The notes under the pieces are model-generated. The model was not told where the DNA came from. It ran no database searches and saw only the letters and a program-made list of their open reading frames with translations. Shown here in pieces: positions 1 to 8,021 of a stretch of 64,000 nucleotides of DNA. The translations under genes were made by a program, and so were the position numbers. Source of the DNA: Chthonobacter albigriseus. GTDB taxonomy: Bacteria; Pseudomonadota; Alphaproteobacteria; Rhizobiales; Pleomorphomonadaceae. Where the stretch lies: positions 1,529,935-1,593,934 of the forward strand of contig NZ_JACDIT010000001.1 in assembly GCF_013839445.1 (NCBI RefSeq). Direction: 5' to 3'. How positions within the stretch are numbered: the stretch's first letter is position 1; each line of letters starts with the position of its first letter.

Positions 1-801
1 GCAGATGATCAGCTCAGCCGCGATTTCCGAGCGCGTGCCGAGAGAGCCGACGCCGATGTAGGCGCGCGACAACTCCTCCGACACCACGCACATGCTCTCC
101 TTGCCGAGCCCGAGCCCGCCGAAGTCCTCCGGAATGGTCAGCCCGAACACGCCGAGTTCGGCCAGCTTGCCGATCACCTCCAGCGGGATGTAGTCGTTTT
201 TCAGGTGCCACTCGTGCGCATGCGGAAGCACCTCCTCCTCCGCGAACCGGCGCATCTCCGAGCGGAACGCCTCCAGCGTCTCATCCAGCCCGCTGTCGCC
301 GACGATCTCCGCCGGCGTCTTCGTCTTCATCGATTCCACCAGCGCGGCCCGGAGCGCCGGCCGGGTGCCGGTCTCGATCAGGCTCTCCACCGCCGCCGTG
401 CGGGCCTTGGCGATCGACCGCGCATCGACGCCGAGATCGGCCAGCCGCACGAACTCGCTCTGGTTCATCGGGATGCCGCCGAAGATCTGCGCCAGGTATT
501 CGCCCGCACCGATCTCCACCAGCAGCCGCTCGGTCGCCCCATAGCGTCCTTCGCCCGAAAGCCGCTCCGCGTAGGAGTGCAGCTGGCGCAGGCTCTCCAC
601 GTAGGTGGCGAGCCAGGCGAGGCCGTGCGCCGCATGCTGCTCGCGCTCCAGCGCCTCGCCCGAGATCTTTCCGCCGACGGTCACCTTGCCGGCGACGGCG
701 GAAGTCGCAATCTTCATGAGATCGTCGACGGCGGGAATGGCATCGGCGAGCCGGAGGTGCGCTTCGGCGATGGACGTGCTGATATCGGCGGCAGCGCTCA
801 T
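1..801 (-). CDS. mcd: (2S)-methylsuccinyl-CoA dehydrogenase, 3' end cut by window
   Basis: Acyl-CoA dehydrogenase of the ethylmalonyl-CoA pathway, oxidising methylsuccinyl-CoA to mesaconyl-CoA with FAD. I translated the reverse strand: an open frame of 267 codons starts at the ATG at 801 and runs off the window. Residues 1-150 are a helical extension that ordinary acyl-CoA dehydrogenases lack and Mcd enzymes have. From about residue 165 the usual N-terminal acyl-CoA dehydrogenase domain begins, with LTIPEDFGGLGLG near residue 227 and VVSEELSRAYIGVGSLGTR near 244. The presence of ccr and ecm within 7 kb makes the Mcd assignment much stronger than a generic dehydrogenase call. The flavin and catalytic part lies outside the window. 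Confidence 0.9.
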   Translation of the reverse strand, partial: MSAAADISTSIAEAHLRLADAIPAVDDLMKIATSAVAGKVTVGGKISGEALEREQHAAHGLAWLATYVESLRQLHSYAERLSGEGRYGATERLLVEIGAGEYLAQIFGGIPMNQSEFVRLADLGVDARSIAKARTAAVESLIETGTRPALRAALVESMKTKTPAEIVGDSGLDETLEAFRSEMRRFAEEEVLPHAHEWHLKNDYIPLEVIGKLAELGVFGLTIPEDFGGLGLGKESMCVVSEELSRAYIGVGSLGTRSEIAAELIIC

Positions 802-874
802 GGAACGGAAGTCTCCCTGGAAGGCTTTTCGGCGGTGCAGAAACTCCGTGAAAACCCGCGATGGCTCAATGCAT

Positions 875-896
875 CTTTCGTAAGGGTGACCGAAAG
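875..896. promoter_or_regulatory. Inverted repeat in the mcd / yihY divergent spacer
   Basis: CTTTCG, ten bases, CGAAAG: a perfect 6-bp inverted repeat about 75 bp upstream of the mcd start and 80 bp upstream of the YihY gene. The size and spacing suit a dimeric regulator operator. No regulator is assigned; this is inference from symmetry and position. Confidence 0.35.
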
Positions 897-976
897 AAAC
901 ACTGAAGCGACTAAAGTTGAACGCGAAGCAATCCCGGAGCCGACGCAATGGACCTAAATAGAGCGGAACGCACCAA

Positions 977-1975
977 ATGAAGAGGCTGCGACGGTCCATC
1001 GCAACCCTATGGTACGCGATCGACCAGTTCAATCGCACCGACGGCTGGGCGATTGCCAGCCATGTCGCCTTGACGTCGCTGATGGCGATGTTCCCGTTCC
1101 TGATCTTCCTGACCGCCGTCGCCGCCTTCTTCGACCTGACCGACCTGTCCAACACCGTCGTCGAGCTCATCTTCAACGCCGTTCCGGCCACCATCGCCGG
1201 CCCGATCGCCCGGGAGGTCAAGAGCGTCCTCCTCATTCCGCGCGGCGACCTTCTCACCATCGGCGTCGCGCTGGCCATCTGGTTCGCCTCCAGCGGCGTC
1301 GAGGCGCTGCGCGTCGGCCTCAACCGCGCCTATGGCTGCACGGAGAACCGCTCGACCATCCTCCTGCGCCTGGAAAGCATGCTTTTCGTCGTGGTGGGGA
1401 CGATCGTCCTGCTGACCCTTGCGTTCCTGGTCGTCCTGATGCCGGTCATCTGGTCGACGGCCGCCAACTACGCGCCTCTCCTTCACGAATTCGAACGCTC
1501 CTTCGACGTCGTGCGCTATTCCGTGACCCTCACCATCCTCGGCGGCGCGCTTCTCATCGCCCACCTCTGGCTCCCCTCCGGCCACCGCCAGCTGAAGGAC
1601 GTGCTCCCCGGCGTCGGCCTCACCCTGTCCGCGTGGCTCCTGGGCGCCATCGGCTTTGCCACCTACCTCTCCAATTTCGCCAACTACGCCTCCACCTACG
1701 CCGGTTTGGCTGGCGTCATGACGGCGCTCGTCTTTCTCTACCTGATCGCAGCAATCCTCCTGTTCGGCGCTTCGCTGAACGCCGCTCGGATCGAGATGCG
1801 CGCCAAGCGGGCGATGGCCGAGCAGATGACCGATGCGGCCGACGCCCCGGGGGAAGTGGTCCACGGACTGCCCCCGACAGGCCTCGGCTTCGTCGATCGT
1901 TGGCTGAACGCTCCTGTGCGCCGCCGCCGCCCGCCCGCGGACGGCCTGCCCGTCATCCCCGGCGACAACGGTTGA
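977..1975 (+). CDS. YihY/BrkB family inner-membrane protein
   Basis: Integral membrane protein of the YihY/virulence factor BrkB family (332 aa; the family is usually 280-420 aa). About six hydrophobic segments are visible, starting near residue 30 (ALTSLMAMFPFLIFLTAVAA), with the family-typical region around FASSGVEALRVGLNRAY near residue 109. The C-terminal 50 residues are polar and Arg/Pro-rich and probably cytosolic. The exact biochemical role of the family is not settled; the old name RNase BN is not supported. It is divergent from mcd. No strong Shine-Dalgarno is visible before the ATG. The family call is secure, the function is not. Confidence 0.85.
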   Translation: MKRLRRSIATLWYAIDQFNRTDGWAIASHVALTSLMAMFPFLIFLTAVAAFFDLTDLSNTVVELIFNAVPATIAGPIAREVKSVLLIPRGDLLTIGVALAIWFASSGVEALRVGLNRAYGCTENRSTILLRLESMLFVVVGTIVLLTLAFLVVLMPVIWSTAANYAPLLHEFERSFDVVRYSVTLTILGGALLIAHLWLPSGHRQLKDVLPGVGLTLSAWLLGAIGFATYLSNFANYASTYAGLAGVMTALVFLYLIAAILLFGASLNAARIEMRAKRAMAEQMTDAADAPGEVVHGLPPTGLGFVDRWLNAPVRRRRPPADGLPVIPGDNG

Positions 1976-2064
1976 CAACGCACGGCGGACAGTCGATCCA
2001 CGGCGACCGGGGGAGCCGATCGGCCTCTCGCGCGTTTGGCAAGAGGCAAGATCAGGAGCTCACG

Positions 2065-2430
2065 ATGTTCACACTCGAAATCGACGGCACGCCCGTCGCG
2101 GTCACCGATGCGGATGAGAACGAGGCGCGCGAGCTGTTTGCCAGTGCCGGTTTCAAGCAGGACCTGAAGGAATTCACCAGCGGTGGCAATCCGGTCTGGA
2201 ACGGAACCTCCGCCTTCACCGTCCGACCCGCTAACGAGAACGAGATCGACTACTTCGAAGAGGCGGCGCTCGACGACGACGACTTCGATGACGAGGACCT
2301 CGAGGATGAAGAGGATGGCGAAGAGCCGGTCGAATCGTCAGCCGAGGACGCGGAATTCGGCGAGTTCGAAGACGACGGCAGCTCGATCCTGTTCCTGATC
2401 GAGATCGACCAGCTCTCCGAAGAAGTCTGA
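2065..2430 (+). CDS. Small acidic hypothetical protein
   Basis: 121 aa; the start is chosen at the ATG at 2065 because AGGAG lies about 8 bases upstream and the longer open frame upstream is the shadow of the YihY gene. The N-terminal 60 residues look like a small folded domain (MFTLEIDGTPVAVTDADENE and onward, with a GNPVWNGTSAFTVRPA stretch). Residues 70-110 are mostly Asp and Glu. There is no signal peptide or membrane segment. I do not recognise a named family. The strong acidity suggests a soluble protein that binds cations or basic partners, but that is only inference. Confidence 0.7.
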   Translation: MFTLEIDGTPVAVTDADENEARELFASAGFKQDLKEFTSGGNPVWNGTSAFTVRPANENEIDYFEEAALDDDDFDDEDLEDEEDGEEPVESSAEDAEFGEFEDDGSSILFLIEIDQLSEEV

Positions 2431-2551
2431 TCGCCGGAAACCTGAAGAGCCCGATCGATCCAGGCCGAGATTTATTCCCGCTCGCCGCGGCCGCCGTACC
2501 GTGTCGCTCATCCGTCAGCCCTGACGGACGAGCGACGTCGGATGGAGCGTC

Positions 2552-3343
2552 ATGCAGCAGGGATTCACGCCCCATACGGGCTGGGCGACGACGACGGCCC
2601 GCCTCAACATCCGCACCGGCGCGCCGCTGACCACCGCCCCTGTTGGCCGCACCGTGGAGAGCGGAGCGCGCTTGCGCGTGCTAGGCATCGGCCCGGGCCA
2701 GCGCGTCGGCGGCAACGACACTTGGTATGCCGGTGAAGCGGACTGCTACTTCTGGTCCGGTGCTTGCCGACTGGACGAGTTGGACCCGTCTTCCGCCTCT
2801 GGGACGCCCGGCAAGATGGTCCGCCGCCGTCCGGACGGGAGCATTCTGCCGCTTGGGGATAACGACCTGAAGCGCGTTTTCGGAGATTTCCGGTGGGCAC
2901 CCGGCGCTCGCAGAGGCGCGATCCGGATCCTGGACGGTTGGGCCTCTGCCAACCTCATCAAGCTCCGCACCCCGATTCTGGAACCTGTCGGTTTCCCTGC
3001 CGTCCAAGTCCACGCCAAGGCCGTCGCCTCGTTGATGGCGGCGTTTCAGGACATTGAAGCCGCGGGGCTGGAAAACCTGATCCTCTCCTGTGCCGGAACT
3101 TTCGTGCCCCGCCACAAGGGATGGGATCCGGACCGCGGGCTGAGTTCCCATTCCTGGGGTATCGCCATCGACCTCAACGCCCAATGGAACGGCTACGGCG
3201 TCCAGCCGGCGCCGCTCGGCGCCAAAGGCTCGGTGCGAGACCTCGTGCCGATCTTGGAGCGCCACGGTTTCGCCTGGGGTGGCTATTTCTCGCCGCCCTA
3301 CGAGGACGGCATGCACTTCGAGCTGGCCCGCCTTGATCTCTGA
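2552..3343 (+). CDS. SH3-like domain plus M15-type peptidase (endolysin-like)
   Basis: 263 aa. Residues 13-75 resemble a bacterial SH3 (SH3b) module: LNIRTGAPLTTAPVGRTV, then VLGIGPGQRVGGNDTWYAGE. Residues 105-263 form a D-alanyl-D-alanine carboxypeptidase / L-Ala-D-Glu peptidase M15-type domain. The zinc motif SSHSWGIAIDLN is at 198-209 (ligands H200 and D207), and the third ligand H255 lies in DGMHFEL. The predicted activity is cleavage of peptidoglycan stem peptides or related D-amino-acid peptides. No signal peptide is visible, so export would need a holin-like or other route, as for phage endolysins. No other phage gene is nearby. GGATGGAG precedes the ATG. Confidence 0.82.
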   Translation: MQQGFTPHTGWATTTARLNIRTGAPLTTAPVGRTVESGARLRVLGIGPGQRVGGNDTWYAGEADCYFWSGACRLDELDPSSASGTPGKMVRRRPDGSILPLGDNDLKRVFGDFRWAPGARRGAIRILDGWASANLIKLRTPILEPVGFPAVQVHAKAVASLMAAFQDIEAAGLENLILSCAGTFVPRHKGWDPDRGLSSHSWGIAIDLNAQWNGYGVQPAPLGAKGSVRDLVPILERHGFAWGGYFSPPYEDGMHFELARLDL

Positions 3344-3403
3344 AACCGGACGGATCCGGCCCCGTCCTCGGGGCCGGATGTCACGATCGTCGCGATTGCC
3401 GGT

Positions 3404-4684
3404 TTAGCGCGCGCTCGCTTCCAGCACGTCCTCGAACGACACCAGCCCGGTCTTCGGGGCGCTCACCAGCACGGCCATGTTGCCGGGCGCATGCTCGTTC
3501 CGCCACATCTTCATGTGCGCGGCCGGGATCTGGTCCCAGGCGAACACCTCCGACATGCACGGGTCGACGCGGCGATCGAGCACGAAGCGGTTGGCCTCGC
3601 TGGCCTGCTTCAGGTGAGCGAAGTGAGAGCCCTGGATGCGCTTCTGGTGCATCCAGACGTAGCGGGCGTCGAAGGTGATGTTGAAGCCGGAGGTGCCGGC
3701 GCAGAACACCACCATGCCGCCGCGCTTCACCACGAAGCACGAGACCGGGAAGGTCGCCTCGCCCGGGTGCTCGAACACCATGTCGACGTTGTTGCCCTTG
3801 CCGGTGATGTCCCAGATCGCCTTGCCGAACTTGCGCGCTTCGGAGAACCACTCGTCGTATTCCGGCGAGCCCACCTTCGGCAGCTGGCCCCAGCACTTGA
3901 AGTCCTTGCGGTTGATCACGCCCTTGGCGCCGAGGCTCATCACGTAATCGCGCTTGCTCTCGTCGGAGATGACGCCGATCGCGTTGGCGCCCGCCGCCGC
4001 GCAGATCTGCACCGCGAACACCCCGAGGCCGCCGGAGGCGCCCCAGACAAGCACGTTCTGCCCCGGCTTCAGCGTGTGCGGCGCATGGCCGTAGAGCATC
4101 CGGTACGCGGTGGCGAGCGTCAGCGTATAGGACGCCGCCTCCTCCCACGTCAGGTGCTTGGGACGCGGCAGCAGCTGGCGGCTCTGCACTCGGCAGAACT
4201 GGGCGAAGGACCCGTCGTGGGTCTCGTAGCCCCAGATCCGTTGGGTCGGCGACAGCATCGGATCGCCGCCGTTGCACTCCTCGTCGTCGCCCTCGTCCTG
4301 GTTGCAGTGCACCACGACCTCGTCGCCGACCTTCCAGCGGGTCACCTTGGAGCCGACCGCCCAGACGATGCCCGACGCGTCGGACCCGGCGATGTGGTAG
4401 GGCTGCTTGTGCCCGTCGAATGGCGAGATCGGCTTGCCGAGGGACGCCCAGACGCCGTTGTAGTTGACGCCCGCGGCCATCACGAGCACCAGCACCTCGT
4501 TGCTGTCGATCTCCCAGGTCGGAACGACCTCGAGCTGCATGGCCGTGTCCGGCGGGCCGTGCCTTTCCTTGCGGATGGCCCAGGCCCACATCTTCGCCGG
4601 CACATGCCCGAGCGGCGGGATCTCTCCAACGTCGTAAAGGTCCTTGAGGACCGGCCCGCTTGTCGTCTGCTGAACCGCGCTCAT
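3404..4684 (-). CDS. ccr: Crotonyl-CoA carboxylase/reductase
   Basis: NADPH-dependent reductive carboxylation of crotonyl-CoA to ethylmalonyl-CoA, the committed step of the ethylmalonyl-CoA pathway for acetate/C2 assimilation. It is a medium-chain dehydrogenase/reductase of 426 aa from the ATG at 4684, the normal family length; a longer frame upstream adds 20 unlikely residues. The N-terminal catalytic domain carries AAGVNYNGVWASLGKP (71-86) and the Ccr-specific insert HCNQDEGDDEECNGGDPMLS (126-145). The Rossmann motif VWGASGGLGVFAVQI is at 213-227. FEHPGEATFPVS near 304 and QGSHFAHLKQA near 351 are typical of Ccr rather than simple enoyl reductases. It is divergent from ecm. Confidence 0.97.
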   Translation of the reverse strand: MSAVQQTTSGPVLKDLYDVGEIPPLGHVPAKMWAWAIRKERHGPPDTAMQLEVVPTWEIDSNEVLVLVMAAGVNYNGVWASLGKPISPFDGHKQPYHIAGSDASGIVWAVGSKVTRWKVGDEVVVHCNQDEGDDEECNGGDPMLSPTQRIWGYETHDGSFAQFCRVQSRQLLPRPKHLTWEEAASYTLTLATAYRMLYGHAPHTLKPGQNVLVWGASGGLGVFAVQICAAAGANAIGVISDESKRDYVMSLGAKGVINRKDFKCWGQLPKVGSPEYDEWFSEARKFGKAIWDITGKGNNVDMVFEHPGEATFPVSCFVVKRGGMVVFCAGTSGFNITFDARYVWMHQKRIQGSHFAHLKQASEANRFVLDRRVDPCMSEVFAWDQIPAAHMKMWRNEHAPGNMAVLVSAPKTGLVSFEDVLEASAR

Positions 4685-5183
4685 CGCTTCGGCATCCTTT
4701 CCTCTGGTTCTTCCGGCGGCTTCTTTTTGGCCGCCGTGACCCATCTAATCGATTGACCTGACTCGTTCAGGTCGCCTGATGCTGCAGTGCGGCGATTATT
4801 CGGCGAGGGCTCCCGTCTCACCAATAGGACTTTGTTGGTATTCCACGGGCGGTTGACCCCACCAATTCGTCGCATGCCGCGTCCAAGGTCGATCGTCGTC
4901 AGGTGATGAACGACAATCCCAGCATTCGCCCGTCACTTTTTTCGAAAACAGCCTTCAGGCAAGCTTGCGGTGACGGCCGGAAGCGCGGATTTCCGCGGGC
5001 CGGCAGCCGGTACCTGTCTCATTCGACTTTCGCTGCCGCGACTTTTGGCGTGGTTCCCGCCTCCGGCCGGAAAGGCTTAGGTTCGCTGCAACTGCGTCTC
5101 GCGCCAGCGTCATGGCGGGAGAGGTTCGTGCGCGCGTTCGGGGAGGAGACCGGCGCGCTCCAAACGCGTGGAGATCGCCTGAC
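4685..5183. promoter_or_regulatory. Divergent ccr / ecm control region (no gene)
   Basis: About 500 bp separate the divergent starts of ccr and ecm. The open frames inside are short and lack family features, so I read no gene here. The region is less GC-rich than its flanks, contains TTTTCGAAAA (4939-4948, palindromic) and TTGACC patches, and holds the inverted repeat listed at 4820-4839. It presumably contains both promoters and their shared regulation. Confidence 0.6.
4820..4839. promoter_or_regulatory. Inverted repeat ACCAA-N10-TTGGT upstream of ccr
   Basis: Perfect 5-bp arms separated by ten bases, about 140 bp upstream of the ccr start. A further ACCAAT half-site lies near 4860. The arm spacing (N10) equals that of the different repeat upstream of mcd. 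A TetR-type activator is known to act at a palindrome upstream of ccr in Methylobacterium; whether this is the same kind of site is unknown. Confidence 0.35.
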
Positions 5184-7190
5184 ATGGCCGAGACTTCGGA
5201 CAAGAGCGCCGGGGGCGTGAAGCGGGACCAGCCCTGGATCATCCGCACCTACGCCGGCCATTCCACCGCGGCCGCTTCCAACGCGCTCTACAGGTCCAAT
5301 CTGGCCAAGGGCCAGACCGGCCTGTCGGTCGCCTTCGACCTGCCGACCCAGACCGGCTACGACCCGGACGACGTCCTGGCTCGCGGCGAGGTCGGCAAGG
5401 TCGGCGTTCCGATCGCCCATCTCGGCGACATGCGCCGCCTCTTCAGCGACATCCCGCTGGAGCGGATGAACACCTCCATGACGATCAACGCCACCGCGGC
5501 CTGGCTGCTGGCGCTTTATGTGGCGGTCGCCGACGAGCAGGGTGCCGACCGGACCAAGCTCAACGGCACCACCCAGAACGACATCATCAAGGAATACCTG
5601 TCGCGCGGGACCTATGTTTTCGCTCCCGCGCCGTCGATCCGGCTGACCACCGACATCATCGCCTGGACCTATACGGCGATGCCGAAGTGGAACCCGATGA
5701 ACGTCTGCTCCTACCACCTGCAGGAAGCCGGCGCGACGCCCGTCCAGGAGCTCGCCTTCGCGCTCGCCACCGCCTGCACCATCCTCGACGGGATGAAGGC
5801 CTCCGGCGCAATCCCGCCCGCCGAGTTCCCGCAAGCGGTTGCCCGGATTTCGTTTTTCGTCAACGCCGGGATGCGCTTCATCACCGAGATCGCCAAGATG
5901 CGGGCCTTTACCGAGCTCTGGGACGAGATCCTGGAGAGCCGCTATGGCGTGGAGGACCCCAAGCTCCGCCGCTTCCGCTACGGCGTCCAGGTCAATTCGC
6001 TCGGCCTGACCGAGCCGCAGCCGGAGAACAACGTTTCCCGCATCCTGATCGAGATGCTGGCCGTCGTTCTTTCAAAGAATGCCCGCGCCCGCGCGGTCCA
6101 GCTGCCGGCCTGGAACGAGGCGCTCGGCCTGCCCCGCCCGTGGGACCAGCAGTGGTCGCTGCGCATGCAGCAGATCATGGCCTTCGAAACCGATCTCCTG
6201 GAATACGGCGACATCTTCGACGGCTCGACCGTCATGACGGCCAAGGTCGAGGCGCTGAAAGCCGAAGCAAAACAAGAGCTTGAGCGCATCCACGCGATGG
6301 GCGGCGCGATCGCCGCCGTGGAATCCGGCTACATGAAGCGCGCCCTGGTGGAGAGCAACACCCGCCGCCTGGCTGGCATCGAAAGTGGCGAGCAGATCGT
6401 CGTCGGCGTCAACAAGTTCACCGAAACCGAACCGTCCCCCCTGGCCGCTGGAGCAGACGGCGGAATCCTCACCGTTCCCGAGCATGTGGAGGCGGAAGCG
6501 GTCGAGGCGGTGCAGGCCTGGCGCTCCGCCCGCGACGCCAAGGTCGTAGCTAAAGCATTGGAAGAACTGAAGAAAGCGGCGTCTGAGGGCCGCAACATCA
6601 TGGAGCCCTCGATCGCCGCTGCCAAGGCGGGAGTAACGACCGGAGAATGGGGCCGGACCCTGCGGGAGGTGTTCGGGGAATATCGCGCTCCGACCGGGGT
6701 CGGCGCCGCCGCTTCCGCCTCGGCCGGCGAGATCGAAACCGTCCGCGCGCGCGTCGATGAAGTGTCTAACCTGTTGGGAAGACGGGTGAAATTCCTGGTC
6801 GGCAAGCCCGGACTGGACGGTCATTCCAACGGCGCCGAGCAGATTGCGGTCCGCGCCCGCGACTGCGGTATGGAAGTCGTCTACGAAGGCATCCGCCTCA
6901 CGCCCGCCGAAATCGTCAACGCCGCGCTTGAAGAATCCGTGCACGTAGTCGGCCTGTCCATTCTCTCCGGCAGCCATGTTCCGCTCGTTCGCGAAATCAT
7001 GACCCGGATGCGCGACAATGGATTGGACGATGTTCCTGTGGTCGTAGGCGGAATCATCCCGCCGGACGACGCGGAAACCCTGCGCGCCATGGGCGTCGCA
7101 GCCGTTTATACGCCGAAGGACTTCCAGCTCACCGACATCATGGCCGACATCGTGCGGATCGTCGAAGCCGGCAGCCGCAAGGCCGCCTGA
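5184..7190 (+). CDS. ecm: Ethylmalonyl-CoA mutase (coenzyme B12-dependent)
   Basis: Converts (2R)-ethylmalonyl-CoA to (2S)-methylsuccinyl-CoA, between Ccr and Mcd in the pathway. 668 aa from the ATG at 5184 (GGAGA upstream); a longer frame from 5112 adds an unlikely Arg-rich leader. The N-terminal TIM-barrel mutase domain covers about residues 15-490, with LSVAFDLPTQTGYDPDD near residue 44 and NGTTQNDIIKEYLSRGTY near 128. The C-terminal B12-binding domain carries D-G-H-S-N-G at 545-550, with H547 the expected cobalt ligand, followed by VHVVGLSILSGSH and VVVGGIIPPDD. The length and single-polypeptide form match Ecm; the genomic link to ccr and mcd separates it from methylmalonyl-CoA mutase. 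Confidence 0.95.
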   Translation: MAETSDKSAGGVKRDQPWIIRTYAGHSTAAASNALYRSNLAKGQTGLSVAFDLPTQTGYDPDDVLARGEVGKVGVPIAHLGDMRRLFSDIPLERMNTSMTINATAAWLLALYVAVADEQGADRTKLNGTTQNDIIKEYLSRGTYVFAPAPSIRLTTDIIAWTYTAMPKWNPMNVCSYHLQEAGATPVQELAFALATACTILDGMKASGAIPPAEFPQAVARISFFVNAGMRFITEIAKMRAFTELWDEILESRYGVEDPKLRRFRYGVQVNSLGLTEPQPENNVSRILIEMLAVVLSKNARARAVQLPAWNEALGLPRPWDQQWSLRMQQIMAFETDLLEYGDIFDGSTVMTAKVEALKAEAKQELERIHAMGGAIAAVESGYMKRALVESNTRRLAGIESGEQIVVGVNKFTETEPSPLAAGADGGILTVPEHVEAEAVEAVQAWRSARDAKVVAKALEELKKAASEGRNIMEPSIAAAKAGVTTGEWGRTLREVFGEYRAPTGVGAAASASAGEIETVRARVDEVSNLLGRRVKFLVGKPGLDGHSNGAEQIAVRARDCGMEVVYEGIRLTPAEIVNAALEESVHVVGLSILSGSHVPLVREIMTRMRDNGLDDVPVVVGGIIPPDDAETLRAMGVAAVYTPKDFQLTDIMADIVRIVEAGSRKAA

Positions 7191-7276
7191 CGATTTATCG
7201 GATAGCTTTTCCGGTGCGGTGTAGTCGCCTTTTTCGGGCGTCGCCCCCGCTACGTAGTCGTTTCAAGCGCCCGGAG

Positions 7277-7324
7277 AGGTGGCTCACAGCGCGAGCCAGC
7301 CTCCCCCTCCCCGAACACGGGGAG
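7277..7324. terminator. Hairpins in the ecm / PNPOx-like convergent spacer
   Basis: Two adjacent hairpins: TGGCTC/GAGCCA flanked by AGG and GCCT (7277-7302), and CTCCCCG-AACA-CGGGGAG (7307-7324). Neither is followed by a clear T-run. They lie between two convergent genes and probably stabilise or end both messages. The second matches palindromes near 43467 and 58460. Confidence 0.5.
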
Positions 7325-7334
7325 CACGTCCCTT

Positions 7335-7832
7335 TCAGAAGGTGACGCGACCGACGTCCCCCGCCTTCGGTCGTTCGCCGGTGACCAGCGCCTTGACGTA
7401 GCCATAGGCGTGGATCATGGCGCTGGAGGGCGCATCCCAATAGGCGGCGCCGTCCGCCTCCACCCGGAGCAGGGCGACGTTGGGGTCGTCCTTGCCCTCC
7501 GGAAACCAGGTGCGCATGCTCTCCTGCCAGTACTCGTCGATCTTGGCCCGGTCCTCATAGATCTCGGCCGTGCCGTCGATGGCGACATAGGTCTGGCTGT
7601 CCCAGTCCGAGTAGGCGAGCAGGACGCGCGGGTTCTCCTCGATCTCGTCGGTCTTGTGCGACCGCTTGTCGGTGAAGAACCACAACGCCCCGTCAAACTC
7701 CTGGCTTGTCGCCACCATCGGACGGGCGTGCATCCGGTCCGCACCGGCGTGGGTGACCATCATCGCCACCTTCACTTCCTTGATCATCGACCAGATCTTG
7801 GCCTTGGCTTCCGCGTCGGTCTTGGCGTCCAT
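7335..7832 (-). CDS. Pyridoxamine 5'-phosphate oxidase-like general stress protein
   Basis: 165 aa, split-barrel flavin-binding fold of the general stress protein 26 / PNPOx-like family. Typical stretches are VKVAMMVTHAGADRMHARPM (21-40), GALWFFTDKRSHKTDEIEEN (48-67) and VLLAYSDWDSQTYVAIDGTA. The C-terminal part has DDPNVALLRVEADGAAYWDA. Members bind FMN or F420-like cofactors, and most lack a proven substrate. GGAGGAGCACGTTCC precedes the ATG. It stands alone on this strand. It is unlikely to be the true PdxH, since the PdxH C-terminal substrate motif is absent. Confidence 0.85.
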   Translation of the reverse strand: MDAKTDAEAKAKIWSMIKEVKVAMMVTHAGADRMHARPMVATSQEFDGALWFFTDKRSHKTDEIEENPRVLLAYSDWDSQTYVAIDGTAEIYEDRAKIDEYWQESMRTWFPEGKDDPNVALLRVEADGAAYWDAPSSAMIHAYGYVKALVTGERPKAGDVGRVTF

Positions 7833-8021
7833 GGAACGTGCTCCTCCATCGTTTCGTCGAAGGGAAGACGCCGGGAGAGGGCGGGAGGTTCCTTCACGGA
7901 GCGGCGAGCGGGCCGCGGGAGAGCTTTCTGCCCGAGCGCGACCGGAGCCGACAATCCGCCGCTTTCGACGCCATAATCACCGGGCGAATCGCGACAGACG
8001 CCGCGACGCGGGGGGAACGGC

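Noticed and set aside
2552-3343. Prophage remnant around the M15 peptidase
   Set aside because: No integrase, tail, capsid or attachment repeat nearby; flanks are conserved metabolic genes.
4903-5220. 105-codon open frame in the ccr-ecm spacer
   Set aside because: Overlaps the ecm start, Arg-rich, no family features; better read as promoter DNA.
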